Below are positions 43,040 through 52,202 of a stretch of DNA of 64,000 nt, one piece after another. The first letter of the stretch is position 1. Every line of letters starts with the position of its first letter. The position numbers and the translations under genes were made by a program. Below the pieces are notes generated by a model that was not told the origin of the DNA, did no database searches, and saw only the letters and a program-made list of their open reading frames with translations. Source of the DNA: an uncultured Bacillota bacterium. Lineage in GTDB: Bacteria > Bacillota_I > Bacilli_A > RFN20 > CAG-631. Where the stretch lies: the NCBI GenBank assembly GCA_902491575.1, contig CABUID010000005.1, forward strand, positions 50,262 to 114,261, read 5' to 3'.

Positions 43040-43868
43040 GATGCTCTTCCTTTCCTTTTGCTACTCGCAAAATTTTATCAATAATTTTAAATGTCAAAGC
43101 ATATTTATCTTTTATATAAAAAATAACGTCTTGATTTAATTTATCTTGTAACCGAAAATGAAAACCATCTTCTTTTGTTAACATTACAAATTCAATTTTA
43201 TCTTTTTCCATGATAACAGAATTAAAATCATCTAATTCTTCAAAACAATTTATAAAATCATAATCATAATTTTGGTTATAATAACAAAAATAACTTTTAT
43301 TTTTCTTTAAAGTAGTTATGGAATCATTTCCTTTTGAATATTTATTAGAAAAATATTCTTTAAATTGTTCAGTTAGTAACTTATTTTGACTAAAAAAAGC
43401 AAAAGAATCATTACAAATATTCTTTTTTGATATTTTTACATATTTACCATAAAGAGTGGGATCCTTATCTTTTTTAGACTTATTTATCGTAAAATCAAAC
43501 ATATCCCACGAAACTTTTTTATCATCAAATAAAATGTGATTGGATATAACGGCTTTATCTTCATTAAAAAAATAACCAAATAAATGATTTTTATCTTTGG
43601 ACTTTTCAATGTCATAATTAGGATAACGATTTTGAAATGTTAAATGCATTAATTGAATGATTAAAGAATCATATAATGGCATAATAAGAAATTTACTTTC
43701 TAAATATAATAGCAAAATAATGATAACGATGGAAATCAATACATAATACCAATACGTAAAGAAAAATAAAAAGCCTAAGACTAAAAAAATTAAAAAAACT
43801 AAAAGATTTAAAATTATAGATAAAATAACAATTTTTTTTCGTTTTTTATTGATAGTTTCCACGCTCAT
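43020..43868 (-). CDS. Membrane protein of unknown function
   Basis: 282-aa protein with two adjacent N-terminal transmembrane segments (about residues 15-35 and 38-58) and a roughly 220-residue Lys/Asp/Phe-rich cytoplasmic or external domain. The topology and general look recall DUF3137-type proteins, but I cannot confirm this. ATG 43868 is chosen over a TTG two codons upstream; the Shine-Dalgarno is weak (GAAAGTG). It sits between the RDD genes and the NrnA pair, so one transcript probably covers all of them. Confidence 0.7.
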   Translation of the reverse strand: MSVETINKKRKKIVILSIILNLLVFLIFLVLGFLFFFTYWYYVLISIVIIILLLYLESKFLIMPLYDSLIIQLMHLTFQNRYPNYDIEKSKDKNHLFGYFFNEDKAVISNHILFDDKKVSWDMFDFTINKSKKDKDPTLYGKYVKISKKNICNDSFAFFSQNKLLTEQFKEYFSNKYSKGNDSITTLKKNKSYFCYYNQNYDYDFINCFEELDDFNSVIMEKDKIEFVMLTKEDGFHFRLQDKLNQDVIFYIKDKYALTFKIIDKILRVAKGKEEHHVQKNS

Positions 43869-43870
43869 AA

Positions 43871-44653
43871 TCAATACACTTTCTTTCTATTATACCTTTT
43901 CATTTCTTCTTGTTTCTTTTTATTTAATTCTTCAACACTATTAAAAAATGTTTGTCCTTCCATTTCACAAGGATATACTTTTGCTAATCTATCACTTATT
44001 CCAATATGGTTTTTACTAAAAATAATAAAGGCTAAATTTATTATCAAAATACAAAACAAAATCATGACACTTAAAAAATTAGCAAGATTTAAATATACCA
44101 GTAAAAGACAAATAAGTGGTATTAAAGAGTTAATGATTAATTTTCCAAAAAGAAAACGGATAAATAAATGAATTCCTTTCACTTCAATCTCTTCATTCGT
44201 AATTAAACCTATTTTAAATACGTATCTCCCAATACTTCTACCATGTTTCATAATTAAAGGAATAAGAAATTCGAAAATAAGCATAGATAAGGTTAAGGAT
44301 AAGATAGGAATGATTAATGATAAATCGACTATTCTTTCCCAAAGATGAACAGCTTCTGCATCCTGGTCAAATAAATTCCAAAGAAGAGCTAATTCCTCAT
44401 CTGTACCTTTTGTAATTAATAAATTGTTTTCTTCATCATAGTACTTTATACCATATTCAATATATTTTAAATCAAGAGCTTCATTTGTTTTATCATAGCC
44501 AAACAAAACAGAAAAAAGTAAACATAATCCAACAAGAATAATAATAATACAAATAAAATCTAAAATGAAGGCTCCTATTCTTTTTGAAAAAGATGGAAGT
44601 TTCGGTTTATAAAATGATGTTATTAAAGTTTCAACACTTTCTTTATTTTCCAT
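43871..44653 (-). CDS. RDD-family membrane protein 1
   Basis: 260-aa protein with an RDD domain: the first segment opens with FSKRIGAFILDFICII, which has the conserved Arg and Asp. Three or four further transmembrane segments follow, with the GRSIGRYVFKIGL segment. An external loop of about 55 residues lies between the first two segments. RDD proteins are proposed to move small molecules or ions, but few have a proven function. It overlaps the upstream RDD gene by 11 bases. Confidence 0.85.
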   Translation of the reverse strand: MENKESVETLITSFYKPKLPSFSKRIGAFILDFICIIIILVGLCLLFSVLFGYDKTNEALDLKYIEYGIKYYDEENNLLITKGTDEELALLWNLFDQDAEAVHLWERIVDLSLIIPILSLTLSMLIFEFLIPLIMKHGRSIGRYVFKIGLITNEEIEVKGIHLFIRFLFGKLIINSLIPLICLLLVYLNLANFLSVMILFCILIINLAFIIFSKNHIGISDRLAKVYPCEMEGQTFFNSVEELNKKKQEEMKRYNRKKVY

Positions 44654-45536
44654 TTTTTGTTTCCTCCATTGGATAAGTTATAATGATTTTTTCAGATTCT
44701 CTTATATTACTACGATTTTCGCTATCTACGACCATTGTTGAACAAACTAAATCATGAAATGTTAATTGTTTTTTGTTCACAAACATAATAATTAAGGAAA
44801 TAACTAAAAATAAAGGAACATAAAACATAGACATTGTATAAATAGAAGCAATCATTTCAAAAAAGATAATGACTAATCCTCGAAAAAGTAATTGTAATTT
44901 TCGTACTTGACCATTTCCTTTTGTAGAAACAATTCGCAAACGAAACATTAATTTTCCTATACTTATTCCATCTTTAAATATTAAAGGAATAAGAATATAA
45001 ACAATTAGCAAACCTAAAAAAGCACAAATCGATAATTCTAGTAAATTATAAGCTGCCAGTAAATGAGAGGCTTTTTTCGCTTCATCAAACGACTCTATAT
45101 AATCATTCAAGTATGAATCAATTCCAATATTTTGCATTCTTGTATAAAAAGTATATAATTGTTCGTCAGTTGTTTCTTCTTTTTTGGTAAATGTTTTTGT
45201 ATTTTCATCATAATCGTATAAATTCGATTCTTTCTTTTTCGTTACATATGTTTCTTCATTTGAAGTTTTATTACAATAAAAATCAATTAAAATCTGTTCG
45301 TCTTTGATTTGATATTGTATAATTTTTTCATGTTCCTCATCAAATTGATACAATCCAGAAGCTACTGCATATTCATTATAAATGCTCATGTTTTCTTTAT
45401 AGGAACTTGTATTTTCGATAATAGGTGTTATTGCAAAGGAAAAGAAAACGCCCAGTACCATTAAAAGTATAAAATCAATAATAGCAGAGCATATTCGTCT
45501 TAATAATTTTGGTTTAATATAGACTACATTGCGCAT
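44643..45536 (-). CDS. RDD-family membrane protein 2
   Basis: 297-aa RDD protein with the same layout as its neighbour: LLRRICSAIIDFILL first segment, an external loop of about 100 residues rich in Glu, Lys and Tyr, and a DGISIGKLMFRLRIV segment before the last transmembrane helices. The larger loop distinguishes the two copies. GGAGG precedes the ATG. It is probably the first gene of the operon running down to the 5'-nucleotidase. Function unknown. Confidence 0.85.
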   Translation of the reverse strand: MRNVVYIKPKLLRRICSAIIDFILLMVLGVFFSFAITPIIENTSSYKENMSIYNEYAVASGLYQFDEEHEKIIQYQIKDEQILIDFYCNKTSNEETYVTKKKESNLYDYDENTKTFTKKEETTDEQLYTFYTRMQNIGIDSYLNDYIESFDEAKKASHLLAAYNLLELSICAFLGLLIVYILIPLIFKDGISIGKLMFRLRIVSTKGNGQVRKLQLLFRGLVIIFFEMIASIYTMSMFYVPLFLVISLIIMFVNKKQLTFHDLVCSTMVVDSENRSNIRESEKIIITYPMEETKNGK

Positions 45537-45645
45537 CTTTAAGTTCCTCCATATTTTAATTATTACATAATTAAAAAAATAAATAAATCTTTTTCTTTAA
45601 AATCGATTAATTATAATTATTTATTAGTTATTTACTTACAACAAA

Positions 45646-45675
45646 AAAAGGAATACCTATTCGATATTCCCTTTT
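45646..45675 (-). terminator. Terminator of the nuclease/ABC operon
   Basis: Minus-strand GGAATA / TATTCC core extended by AAAG / CTTT with one bulge, then a run of seven T. It closes the seven-gene operon that starts at 55258. Confidence 0.75.
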
Positions 45676-45710
45676 ATGAAACAAAAATTAAATTATTTAT
45701 TTGTTAAAAA

Positions 45711-47906
45711 TTAATCAGCAAATACAATTTCAATTGAATCCCAGTAGAAACTATGTGTATCTACTAAAGTCATGCTAAAGTATGTATAAGTTTCAACATC
45801 AGGAGTTATTGTATATGTTTTAGTTCCAGCCACCATTGATAATGTTGTTGTATAATCTAAAGCATCTGCAGCATTTCCAAATGCGAAAGTAAATGCATTA
45901 GCATTATCATAAGTATCCTTCTCGGAATTATATACTAACTCAATTGACTTAATTGGCTTTGCAAAAGCAACACTATTGAAAATTTTTGAAGGATTTCCAT
46001 TTTTATTTCTCATTTGAATTCCATTACCAAAATAACCAAGTTGTATCCAACTTATTTCTGCGCCATCAATAGTTGCATTTCCATCTGCATAAGCACCAAG
46101 ACCTAAATTAGTAGAATTTAAAGAAACCTTTGAAACATCAGGAGCAGGAACATCTGCTTCTTCTTCAAAAACTACTTTAATTGAATCCCAGTAGAAACTA
46201 TAAGATAAATTTAAAGACATACTGAAGTATGTGTATGTTTCAGCATCAGGGGTAACTGTATATGTTTTAGTTCCTGAAGCAGTAGATAATGTTGTAGTAT
46301 AATTTAAAGCATCTGCAGCATTTCCAAATGCGAATGTAAATGCATCGGCATTATCATAAGTAGATTTTTCTGAATTATAAGTTAATTCAATGGATTTAAT
46401 AGGTTTTGTAAAAGCACCATTATTGAAAATTTTTGAAGCTACTCCAGACTCTTTATTAGTTCTCATTTGAATTCCATTGCCATAATCGCCTAATTCAACA
46501 AATCCAAATTCAACTCCACCAATTGTAGCAGTTCCATCTGCATAAGAGCCAAGTTCTAAATAACCTGAAGTTAAATTAATATTCTTTTCTCCAGATTGTA
46601 AAGCTAAAACCTTAATTGTCTTATCAAATGATCCTTCTTTATCATTTAAAGTACCTGTTGCGGTAATAGTGAAAGTTTGATCATCTGCAGCAGGGGTAAT
46701 AACTAATTTACCATCAACGATTTGTGCACCATCGCCACTAACAGAATAAGAAATCGTAGAACCAAAACCATCTTCACCAGCTGAAGTTGCTAAATCAATC
46801 GATTTTGAAGAAGCATAAGAATTCTTTAAAGAAGAAAGTGCTGTAGTTGCATCTTGTTCAGCCTTCTTTTCATCCGACAATGTTTTGTCTGTAATGGTTA
46901 CAGCATCCGAAGTCAAAGGAGTAATATAATAATTATTATTATAAATACTTACTAAGCCTTTAACGTCAGCTTTATAACTTGAAACCCAATCTTTAACAAT
47001 TTCTTTACATTCTGCATCTGTAAATAAATCATTTGTTAAATAATTTGTAAATGAAGTAGAAGTTCTTAAATAATATTTTTGAGTACCAACTGTAAAGTAA
47101 TAGTAATAATTACTTGTATCAATATCAGCAATTGTTACATTTTTGATTTCTGCTAAAGCGTTTTGATAATTGATAATTCCATTACCACTTGTAAATGCAG
47201 CAGTGGCATCTCTATAAGTAAAGTTATAATTGTCATTATCTGAAATTTTAGTGACTGTACAATCTTTAGCAAATTCATATTGTCCACTATATTTTGTAGG
47301 TTGACCTGCAACTTTAACTAAACTTCCTACTTTATAGTCACTTGTTTTTTGATTATAATCTTTTGGTAAATAAGCATAATAACCATAGCCGTCATCATCT
47401 ACTAGATATACACCACTTTTATATTTTGCAATAACTGTACCTTTAACATTATAGGTATCTTCTGTAGCTGCGTCTGCAAGTTCCATAAATTCAGCAAATG
47501 TTGTAAATTTATATTCAGGAACAACATAACGGAATTCAACATTTGTAGTATTGCCATCTACATCGCTAACAACGCCCGTTACAGTATATTTTGATTCTTT
47601 AATAGATGAATCATCATAAATAACTTCAATCGTTGTTAGTCTATCTACAGTTTCACCAACTTTAACAGCATTTTGAAGACCATCAGCATCAATTGCAACA
47701 CTCCAAGCAACTGAAAATACTTTTTCTTCTATTTTAAATTCGGATACTAATTTAAAATTAGCTGTTGTTGTGGTTGTTTCTCCATAAGTTGCTTTTAAAT
47801 ACTCTACTGCAGCATTTAAGTCTTCTTGAGTAGTATTTTTGTTACAACCTACTAAAGCACTAATAGATAAAGCACTTAAAAATAATAAACTAAATCCTTT
47901 TTTCAT
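45711..47906 (-). CDS. Repeat lipoprotein with OB-fold-like and Ig-like segments
   Basis: 731-aa lipoprotein; signal peptide with lipobox LVGC near residue 21. By eye the mature part has an N-terminal domain (to about 130) and an OB-fold-like segment with YNVKGTVIAKYKSGVYLVDD. A second OB-like segment follows, ending DVKGLVSIYNNNYYITPL, then an Ig/BIG-like region. Last come two tandem C-terminal repeats of about 140 residues, each with the common core GNGIQMR, SKIF, KPIKSIEL, FTFAFGNAADAL and FYWDSI. OB folds of this kind often bind nucleic acid. It is the last gene of the operon that carries the thermonuclease-like lipoprotein. Confidence 0.8.
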   Translation of the reverse strand: MKKGFSLLFLSALSISALVGCNKNTTQEDLNAAVEYLKATYGETTTTTANFKLVSEFKIEEKVFSVAWSVAIDADGLQNAVKVGETVDRLTTIEVIYDDSSIKESKYTVTGVVSDVDGNTTNVEFRYVVPEYKFTTFAEFMELADAATEDTYNVKGTVIAKYKSGVYLVDDDGYGYYAYLPKDYNQKTSDYKVGSLVKVAGQPTKYSGQYEFAKDCTVTKISDNDNYNFTYRDATAAFTSGNGIINYQNALAEIKNVTIADIDTSNYYYYFTVGTQKYYLRTSTSFTNYLTNDLFTDAECKEIVKDWVSSYKADVKGLVSIYNNNYYITPLTSDAVTITDKTLSDEKKAEQDATTALSSLKNSYASSKSIDLATSAGEDGFGSTISYSVSGDGAQIVDGKLVITPAADDQTFTITATGTLNDKEGSFDKTIKVLALQSGEKNINLTSGYLELGSYADGTATIGGVEFGFVELGDYGNGIQMRTNKESGVASKIFNNGAFTKPIKSIELTYNSEKSTYDNADAFTFAFGNAADALNYTTTLSTASGTKTYTVTPDAETYTYFSMSLNLSYSFYWDSIKVVFEEEADVPAPDVSKVSLNSTNLGLGAYADGNATIDGAEISWIQLGYFGNGIQMRNKNGNPSKIFNSVAFAKPIKSIELVYNSEKDTYDNANAFTFAFGNAADALDYTTTLSMVAGTKTYTITPDVETYTYFSMTLVDTHSFYWDSIEIVFAD
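45714..46580 (-). repeat. Tandem protein-coding repeat (two units of about 0.41 kb)
   Basis: Unit A spans 46580-46161 and unit B 46127-45714, with a linker of about 11 codons. Several stretches (for example FTFAFGNAADAL and YNSEK) are identical in protein. It points to an internal duplication in the lipoprotein gene. Confidence 0.85.
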
Positions 47907-47919
47907 TTTTTTTCCCTTT

Positions 47920-49281
47920 CTATAATATTTCTATATCATTGTAAAAATAAACATGTATTTGATATTGTACTTCGCCAGAATCTTTTGTATAGGTATCAAC
48001 AATTCCAACAATGTTAATTGTTTGACCAACAAATTCATCTTGCTTTACCATTACAAGTTCTGAAGTTTCTGAATTTGTTTTATATAAAACAGATGTTCTG
48101 ACTACAATATCATCGCCATTTTCATCTTTACAATCAAGTGTAATCGCACCATCATTACTACCACCATTATTCGTAGTATAGGCACTTACAACCGTAAGAT
48201 TATTTAAAGCTACTTTACGATTAAGATTTAAATAACCATTATCTAATTCAATATTCACTACAACAGGCTCATCTTCACTTTCATCAATCATTGTAAATGT
48301 AGACTTGCCTACTAAATCACTAGCATGAAGTACACTAGGAATTACTTCTTGATTTTCTTTGATAACATAAGTGTTTTCTTCATGATCTGGAATCATTGCA
48401 TAATAATGTAAATCAGACATTTGCCATCTTGAAACGATATCTGACCAACCAAATTTTCCACAAACACTTACATAGTTTCCTTCTTTAATCAAGGAAGTAC
48501 CTGTATAATTATATCCAAAAAATACTTGCATTCCAAAAGTATGTTCATAAACTTCATCGTACTTTTCAAAATAAAATGATGTAGAATCTGCTTTCGTGAT
48601 TAACCCTTCTACCCGAACAGCAATTCCTGCCCATTTTTCAGGTTGTAAAGTTAAATCTGCAATGGTTGTATTAATTGGTCCACCATAATAGAAATTAGGA
48701 TCTTTTTGATTTCCAGCAACTTTCAATTTTAATCTTTGAGCCTGTTGGAAAGCTAAAGTAAAATATTCACCATAAACAGAACTTCCTGCACTTTTAAGCA
48801 TGCTCAGCCCTTCTTGAACAATTTCAAGATTTAATAATCGATAATCATCACTGTCACTAGGCTGATACCAAACCCATGTTTTATATCGACTACCTGTTGA
48901 ATCAAATTCAAATTTATCCGAATCCGCTTCAATAATAATGGACTTTGCATTTTCTAATTTTTCACGGGTAAAATGTTTAGCATCTTCCCCCCATGGTTGA
49001 ATAGCTCCTGTCGATTCAGGAGTATCAATACCAAGATATCGTGCTTTATAAACTCCGTTTTCAGCCCATGAAACGTTAAAATGTGTCGTATCTCCATCAA
49101 TATATAAATGTACAGTAGTTTCCTCCCATTTACGTCCAGAATCTGGATTAAACTTTAATTGACTAACATAATCCACCATTTCTTGTGCATCGGAATTCGA
49201 TGTTTTAGAATCGCATGCATTTAAAGAAACAATAGAAGTAAAACTTAAAACGACTGCTAAAAATAATTTTTTTAAATTCAT
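47920..49281 (-). CDS. Thermonuclease (SNase)-family lipoprotein with C-terminal OB-like part
   Basis: Surface nuclease, 453 aa. The lipobox is LNAC with the Cys at residue 23. The SNase domain covers about residues 55-200. The residues of the staphylococcal nuclease site are all present: D62-G-D64-T, R81, D86-T87-P-E89, and R132 in GSRYKTW. It should therefore cut DNA and RNA with calcium. Beyond about residue 210 comes a segment with VRVEGLITKADSTSFYFEK and VCGKFGW that looks like a nucleic-acid-binding OB fold. It directly follows two solute-binding protein genes. Confidence 0.9.
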   Translation of the reverse strand: MNLKKLFLAVVLSFTSIVSLNACDSKTSNSDAQEMVDYVSQLKFNPDSGRKWEETTVHLYIDGDTTHFNVSWAENGVYKARYLGIDTPESTGAIQPWGEDAKHFTREKLENAKSIIIEADSDKFEFDSTGSRYKTWVWYQPSDSDDYRLLNLEIVQEGLSMLKSAGSSVYGEYFTLAFQQAQRLKLKVAGNQKDPNFYYGGPINTTIADLTLQPEKWAGIAVRVEGLITKADSTSFYFEKYDEVYEHTFGMQVFFGYNYTGTSLIKEGNYVSVCGKFGWSDIVSRWQMSDLHYYAMIPDHEENTYVIKENQEVIPSVLHASDLVGKSTFTMIDESEDEPVVVNIELDNGYLNLNRKVALNNLTVVSAYTTNNGGSNDGAITLDCKDENGDDIVVRTSVLYKTNSETSELVMVKQDEFVGQTINIVGIVDTYTKDSGEVQYQIHVYFYNDIEIL

Positions 49282-49288
49282 AAAATCA

Positions 49289-50713
49289 CTATCCTTTATA
49301 TTGTAATTGACTTAAAGCATCTGCAAATGCCTTATCAATGGATTTACTTCCACTTAATGCAGCAGCAAGTAAATTTCCTACTTCCACACGTGCATCGCTA
49401 GAACCAGCGAAAGCAGGAGAAATAAAATAGGCATCCTTTTGTGCTAAGCATTGTTTTGTGGAAGCAGCGGCAACTTCTGAACTATTTAAAAAACTTTGAT
49501 AAGTTGCATTATCATTAACAGAATTTATAACTGGTGTATATCCACTAGCCATTGAAAATTGTGCCTGGAACAAAACATTTGTTGTAAAGAATTTAACAAA
49601 CAACCAACTTGCTAAAACCTTTTGAGGGTCCTTATTTCTAAAAATACAAACAGAAGGTCCTTGTGAAATCACTTTTGGGTTATTGATATCTACTTGAGGA
49701 ATGGATGTAATGGTAACTTCAAACTGACTTACACCATTTACTTTTTCAGGAACTTGATTGTTCGCACCAGCAGATGATCCAATGGACATATAAGCTCTTC
49801 TTGTTTCAGAAGGTGCAGCTGTAAATAACGATGAAGTGTATTGACCATTTAATGATTTAGTAGTTACCCAACCTTTTCCATACCACTCTTTAAATTTTGA
49901 TACAAATTCACGATTGGTTGCATTATCAAAAATATAATGATTATTTTCATCATAGGATGTGTAGCCTGAATTGTATTGTTCACACATTGTGATGAACCAG
50001 TTTGAATCAGAATCATATCCTAAAGGGGTTGAATTAGGATCAATTTCTTTTATTTTTGCACAAACATATTCCATTGACGTATAATCATCATTACCAGTTG
50101 AAAACCAGTGATCTGGAACAGATAATTCATGACTTTCAAAGAAAGTTTTATTATAATACATTACTTCACTTGATTTTGACCATGGTAACATATACATCGT
50201 ATTATCACCAAATGATTTTCCCTCTTCCCAGAAAGATGGAATAAAATCAGCGATTTCTGCTGCAGACATACCATAAGCCAATGTACCATCTTCATTTGTA
50301 GTTTGATCATAAATTAATGTATCTAAAGAAACAATCGCTTTATTCTTATTATACATTGCTAAATGGTCAGGATAACAATAGGCTACATCACAATCATTAC
50401 CACTAGCAGACAAAGCTGTAGTAATTTGATCTTTTACATCATCATATCCACCAATTTGTTGATGTTCAACATGAATATTTGGGTAAGCCTTCGTAAATAA
50501 TCCCGTATTTTCATTTAAAAACACATCTAAAACATCCGATAAAGTTTTATTCATTGTATGGTAAAAAGTAATGGTTACATCTTTTGTCGTATCAAAACCA
50601 CCTTCTGGCATTTCAAAATCAGGAATCACTGAACTTTTACCACAAGAAGATAAACCAGTCATCACCATTAATGATGTGAATAATAATAAATTTAATTTAG
50701 AAAACTTTTTCAT
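49289..50713 (-). CDS. ABC transporter solute-binding lipoprotein, copy 2
   Basis: Extracellular binding lipoprotein of the family 1 (MalE/UgpB) fold, 474 aa. The lipobox is LSSC, then a GGFDTTKDVTITFYHTM start of the mature fold. DVAYCYPDHLAMYNK, MLPWSKSSEVMYYNK and SIGSSAGANNQVPEK segments are shared with the neighbouring paralogue. ATG 50713 is chosen, with GGAGAG upstream; a frame extended to 50764 would overlap the paralogue and spoil the signal peptide. Ligand unknown; see the operon finding. Confidence 0.9.
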   Translation of the reverse strand: MKKFSKLNLLLFTSLMVMTGLSSCGKSSVIPDFEMPEGGFDTTKDVTITFYHTMNKTLSDVLDVFLNENTGLFTKAYPNIHVEHQQIGGYDDVKDQITTALSASGNDCDVAYCYPDHLAMYNKNKAIVSLDTLIYDQTTNEDGTLAYGMSAAEIADFIPSFWEEGKSFGDNTMYMLPWSKSSEVMYYNKTFFESHELSVPDHWFSTGNDDYTSMEYVCAKIKEIDPNSTPLGYDSDSNWFITMCEQYNSGYTSYDENNHYIFDNATNREFVSKFKEWYGKGWVTTKSLNGQYTSSLFTAAPSETRRAYMSIGSSAGANNQVPEKVNGVSQFEVTITSIPQVDINNPKVISQGPSVCIFRNKDPQKVLASWLFVKFFTTNVLFQAQFSMASGYTPVINSVNDNATYQSFLNSSEVAAASTKQCLAQKDAYFISPAFAGSSDARVEVGNLLAAALSGSKSIDKAFADALSQLQYKG

Positions 50714-50741
50714 TTTTTCTCTCCAATTTTCAAAATACAAA

Positions 50742-52175
50742 TTAGCCTTTATAACTACATTCACTCAATGCATCTAAAAATGCCTTATCGATCGATTTTG
50801 AACCAGAAATGGCAGCATCTAATAATGAACCAACTTCTGATCTAGCAGTTGAAGAACCATAAAAGGCAGGTGAAGTAAAATAAGCATCTTCTTGTTGCAT
50901 ACAAACTTTAGCAGCAAGTGCAGCTAATCGAGTCTTTTCCTCACTAGAAGTTTTAGTTTCCATATCGCTTTTTTGTAAATGAGCTGCAAATGTTGGATTA
51001 TCATTAACTGACTTAATAACAGGAACATAACCACTAGCCATAGAAAACTCTGCTTGATAAGCAACACTTGTAATCATGTAACGAACAAATAACCAACTTG
51101 CTAAAACTTTTTGAGGATCACCTTGGTTGAAAACACAAATAGAAGGTCCTTGTGAAATGACTTTTGGATGATTGACATCAACTTGTGGAATTGTAGCAAT
51201 ACCTACTTTGAATGGTAAAGCTTTTCCATTATCTGTATCAATATCGTCTGGTACATTATAATTTGAACCTGCAGATGAACCAATGGACATATAGGATTTA
51301 ACTGTATCTGTTGATTTTAAAAGATTAGAAGTATTTGAATTACCATTTAAATCTGCAGTTGTAATCCAACCTTTACTATACCATTCTTTGAATTTTGAAA
51401 TGAAACCACGATTTGTTTCATTATCGAATAAATAATGATTCCCCGTAGCACTTGTATAATCCGATCCATATTGAGCACACATTGTAATGAACCAGTTATC
51501 ACTTGAATCATATCCTAAAGGAATTGAATTTGGATCAATCTTTTTGATTTCGGCACAAACGTATTCAACTGAAGTTTTATCATCATCGCCGTTTGAAAAC
51601 CAGTGATCAGGAACAGACAAATTGTTTTTTTCAAAAAAGTCTGCATTATAATACATTAATTCTGTTGATTTTGAATAAGGCATTGTATACATTAATCCAT
51701 CACCAAATTGTCTACCTTCGTTATAATAACCAGGAATAAAATCATCAATTTGTTCTTGAGTCAATCCTAAGCCATAAGTAGTATCTTTAATTAAATTATC
51801 TAAGGCAACAACCACTTTCTTTTTATTATATAATGCCACGTGATCAGGATAACAATAAGCAACATCTGGTCCCGCATCAACAGCAATTTCTGTTTTAATT
51901 TGGTCTCTTAAAGAATCATAACTCATAGAGTCAAGAGGCATTTCTACATGAATGTTTGGATATATTTTATTAAATTCAGCAATATATGCAGTTGTTTTAT
52001 CCTTTAAAGTTTTACCTTGAGTAGTATAAAAATTAATCGTAACTTCTTGTGTTGTATCAAATCCACCTTCAGGAATTGCAAAAGCAGATACGCTACTACC
52101 ACCACAACTTGTTAAGTTTAAACTACAAGTTAATGCTGAAACAAAAGTCAATGCAAGTAATAAATTCTTTTTCAT
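50742..52175 (-). CDS. ABC transporter solute-binding lipoprotein, copy 1
   Basis: 477-aa paralogue of the gene downstream, clearly from a tandem duplication: both have GGFDTT, CYPDH, YYNADFFEKN/YYNKTFFESH, DHWFS-G-DD, PQVD and ISQGPS segments. The lipobox is LTSC. AAAGGATGATAAAAG precedes the ATG. The permease gene lies 27 bases upstream. The general fold is the carbohydrate-binding UgpB/MalE type, but in Mycoplasma this transporter class is linked to nucleases, so the ligand could be a nucleotide-derived compound. Confidence 0.9.
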   Translation of the reverse strand: MKKNLLLALTFVSALTCSLNLTSCGGSSVSAFAIPEGGFDTTQEVTINFYTTQGKTLKDKTTAYIAEFNKIYPNIHVEMPLDSMSYDSLRDQIKTEIAVDAGPDVAYCYPDHVALYNKKKVVVALDNLIKDTTYGLGLTQEQIDDFIPGYYNEGRQFGDGLMYTMPYSKSTELMYYNADFFEKNNLSVPDHWFSNGDDDKTSVEYVCAEIKKIDPNSIPLGYDSSDNWFITMCAQYGSDYTSATGNHYLFDNETNRGFISKFKEWYSKGWITTADLNGNSNTSNLLKSTDTVKSYMSIGSSAGSNYNVPDDIDTDNGKALPFKVGIATIPQVDVNHPKVISQGPSICVFNQGDPQKVLASWLFVRYMITSVAYQAEFSMASGYVPVIKSVNDNPTFAAHLQKSDMETKTSSEEKTRLAALAAKVCMQQEDAYFTSPAFYGSSTARSEVGSLLDAAISGSKSIDKAFLDALSECSYKG

Positions 52176-52202
52176 CTTTTATCATCCTTTCAATTTAATC
52201 AA

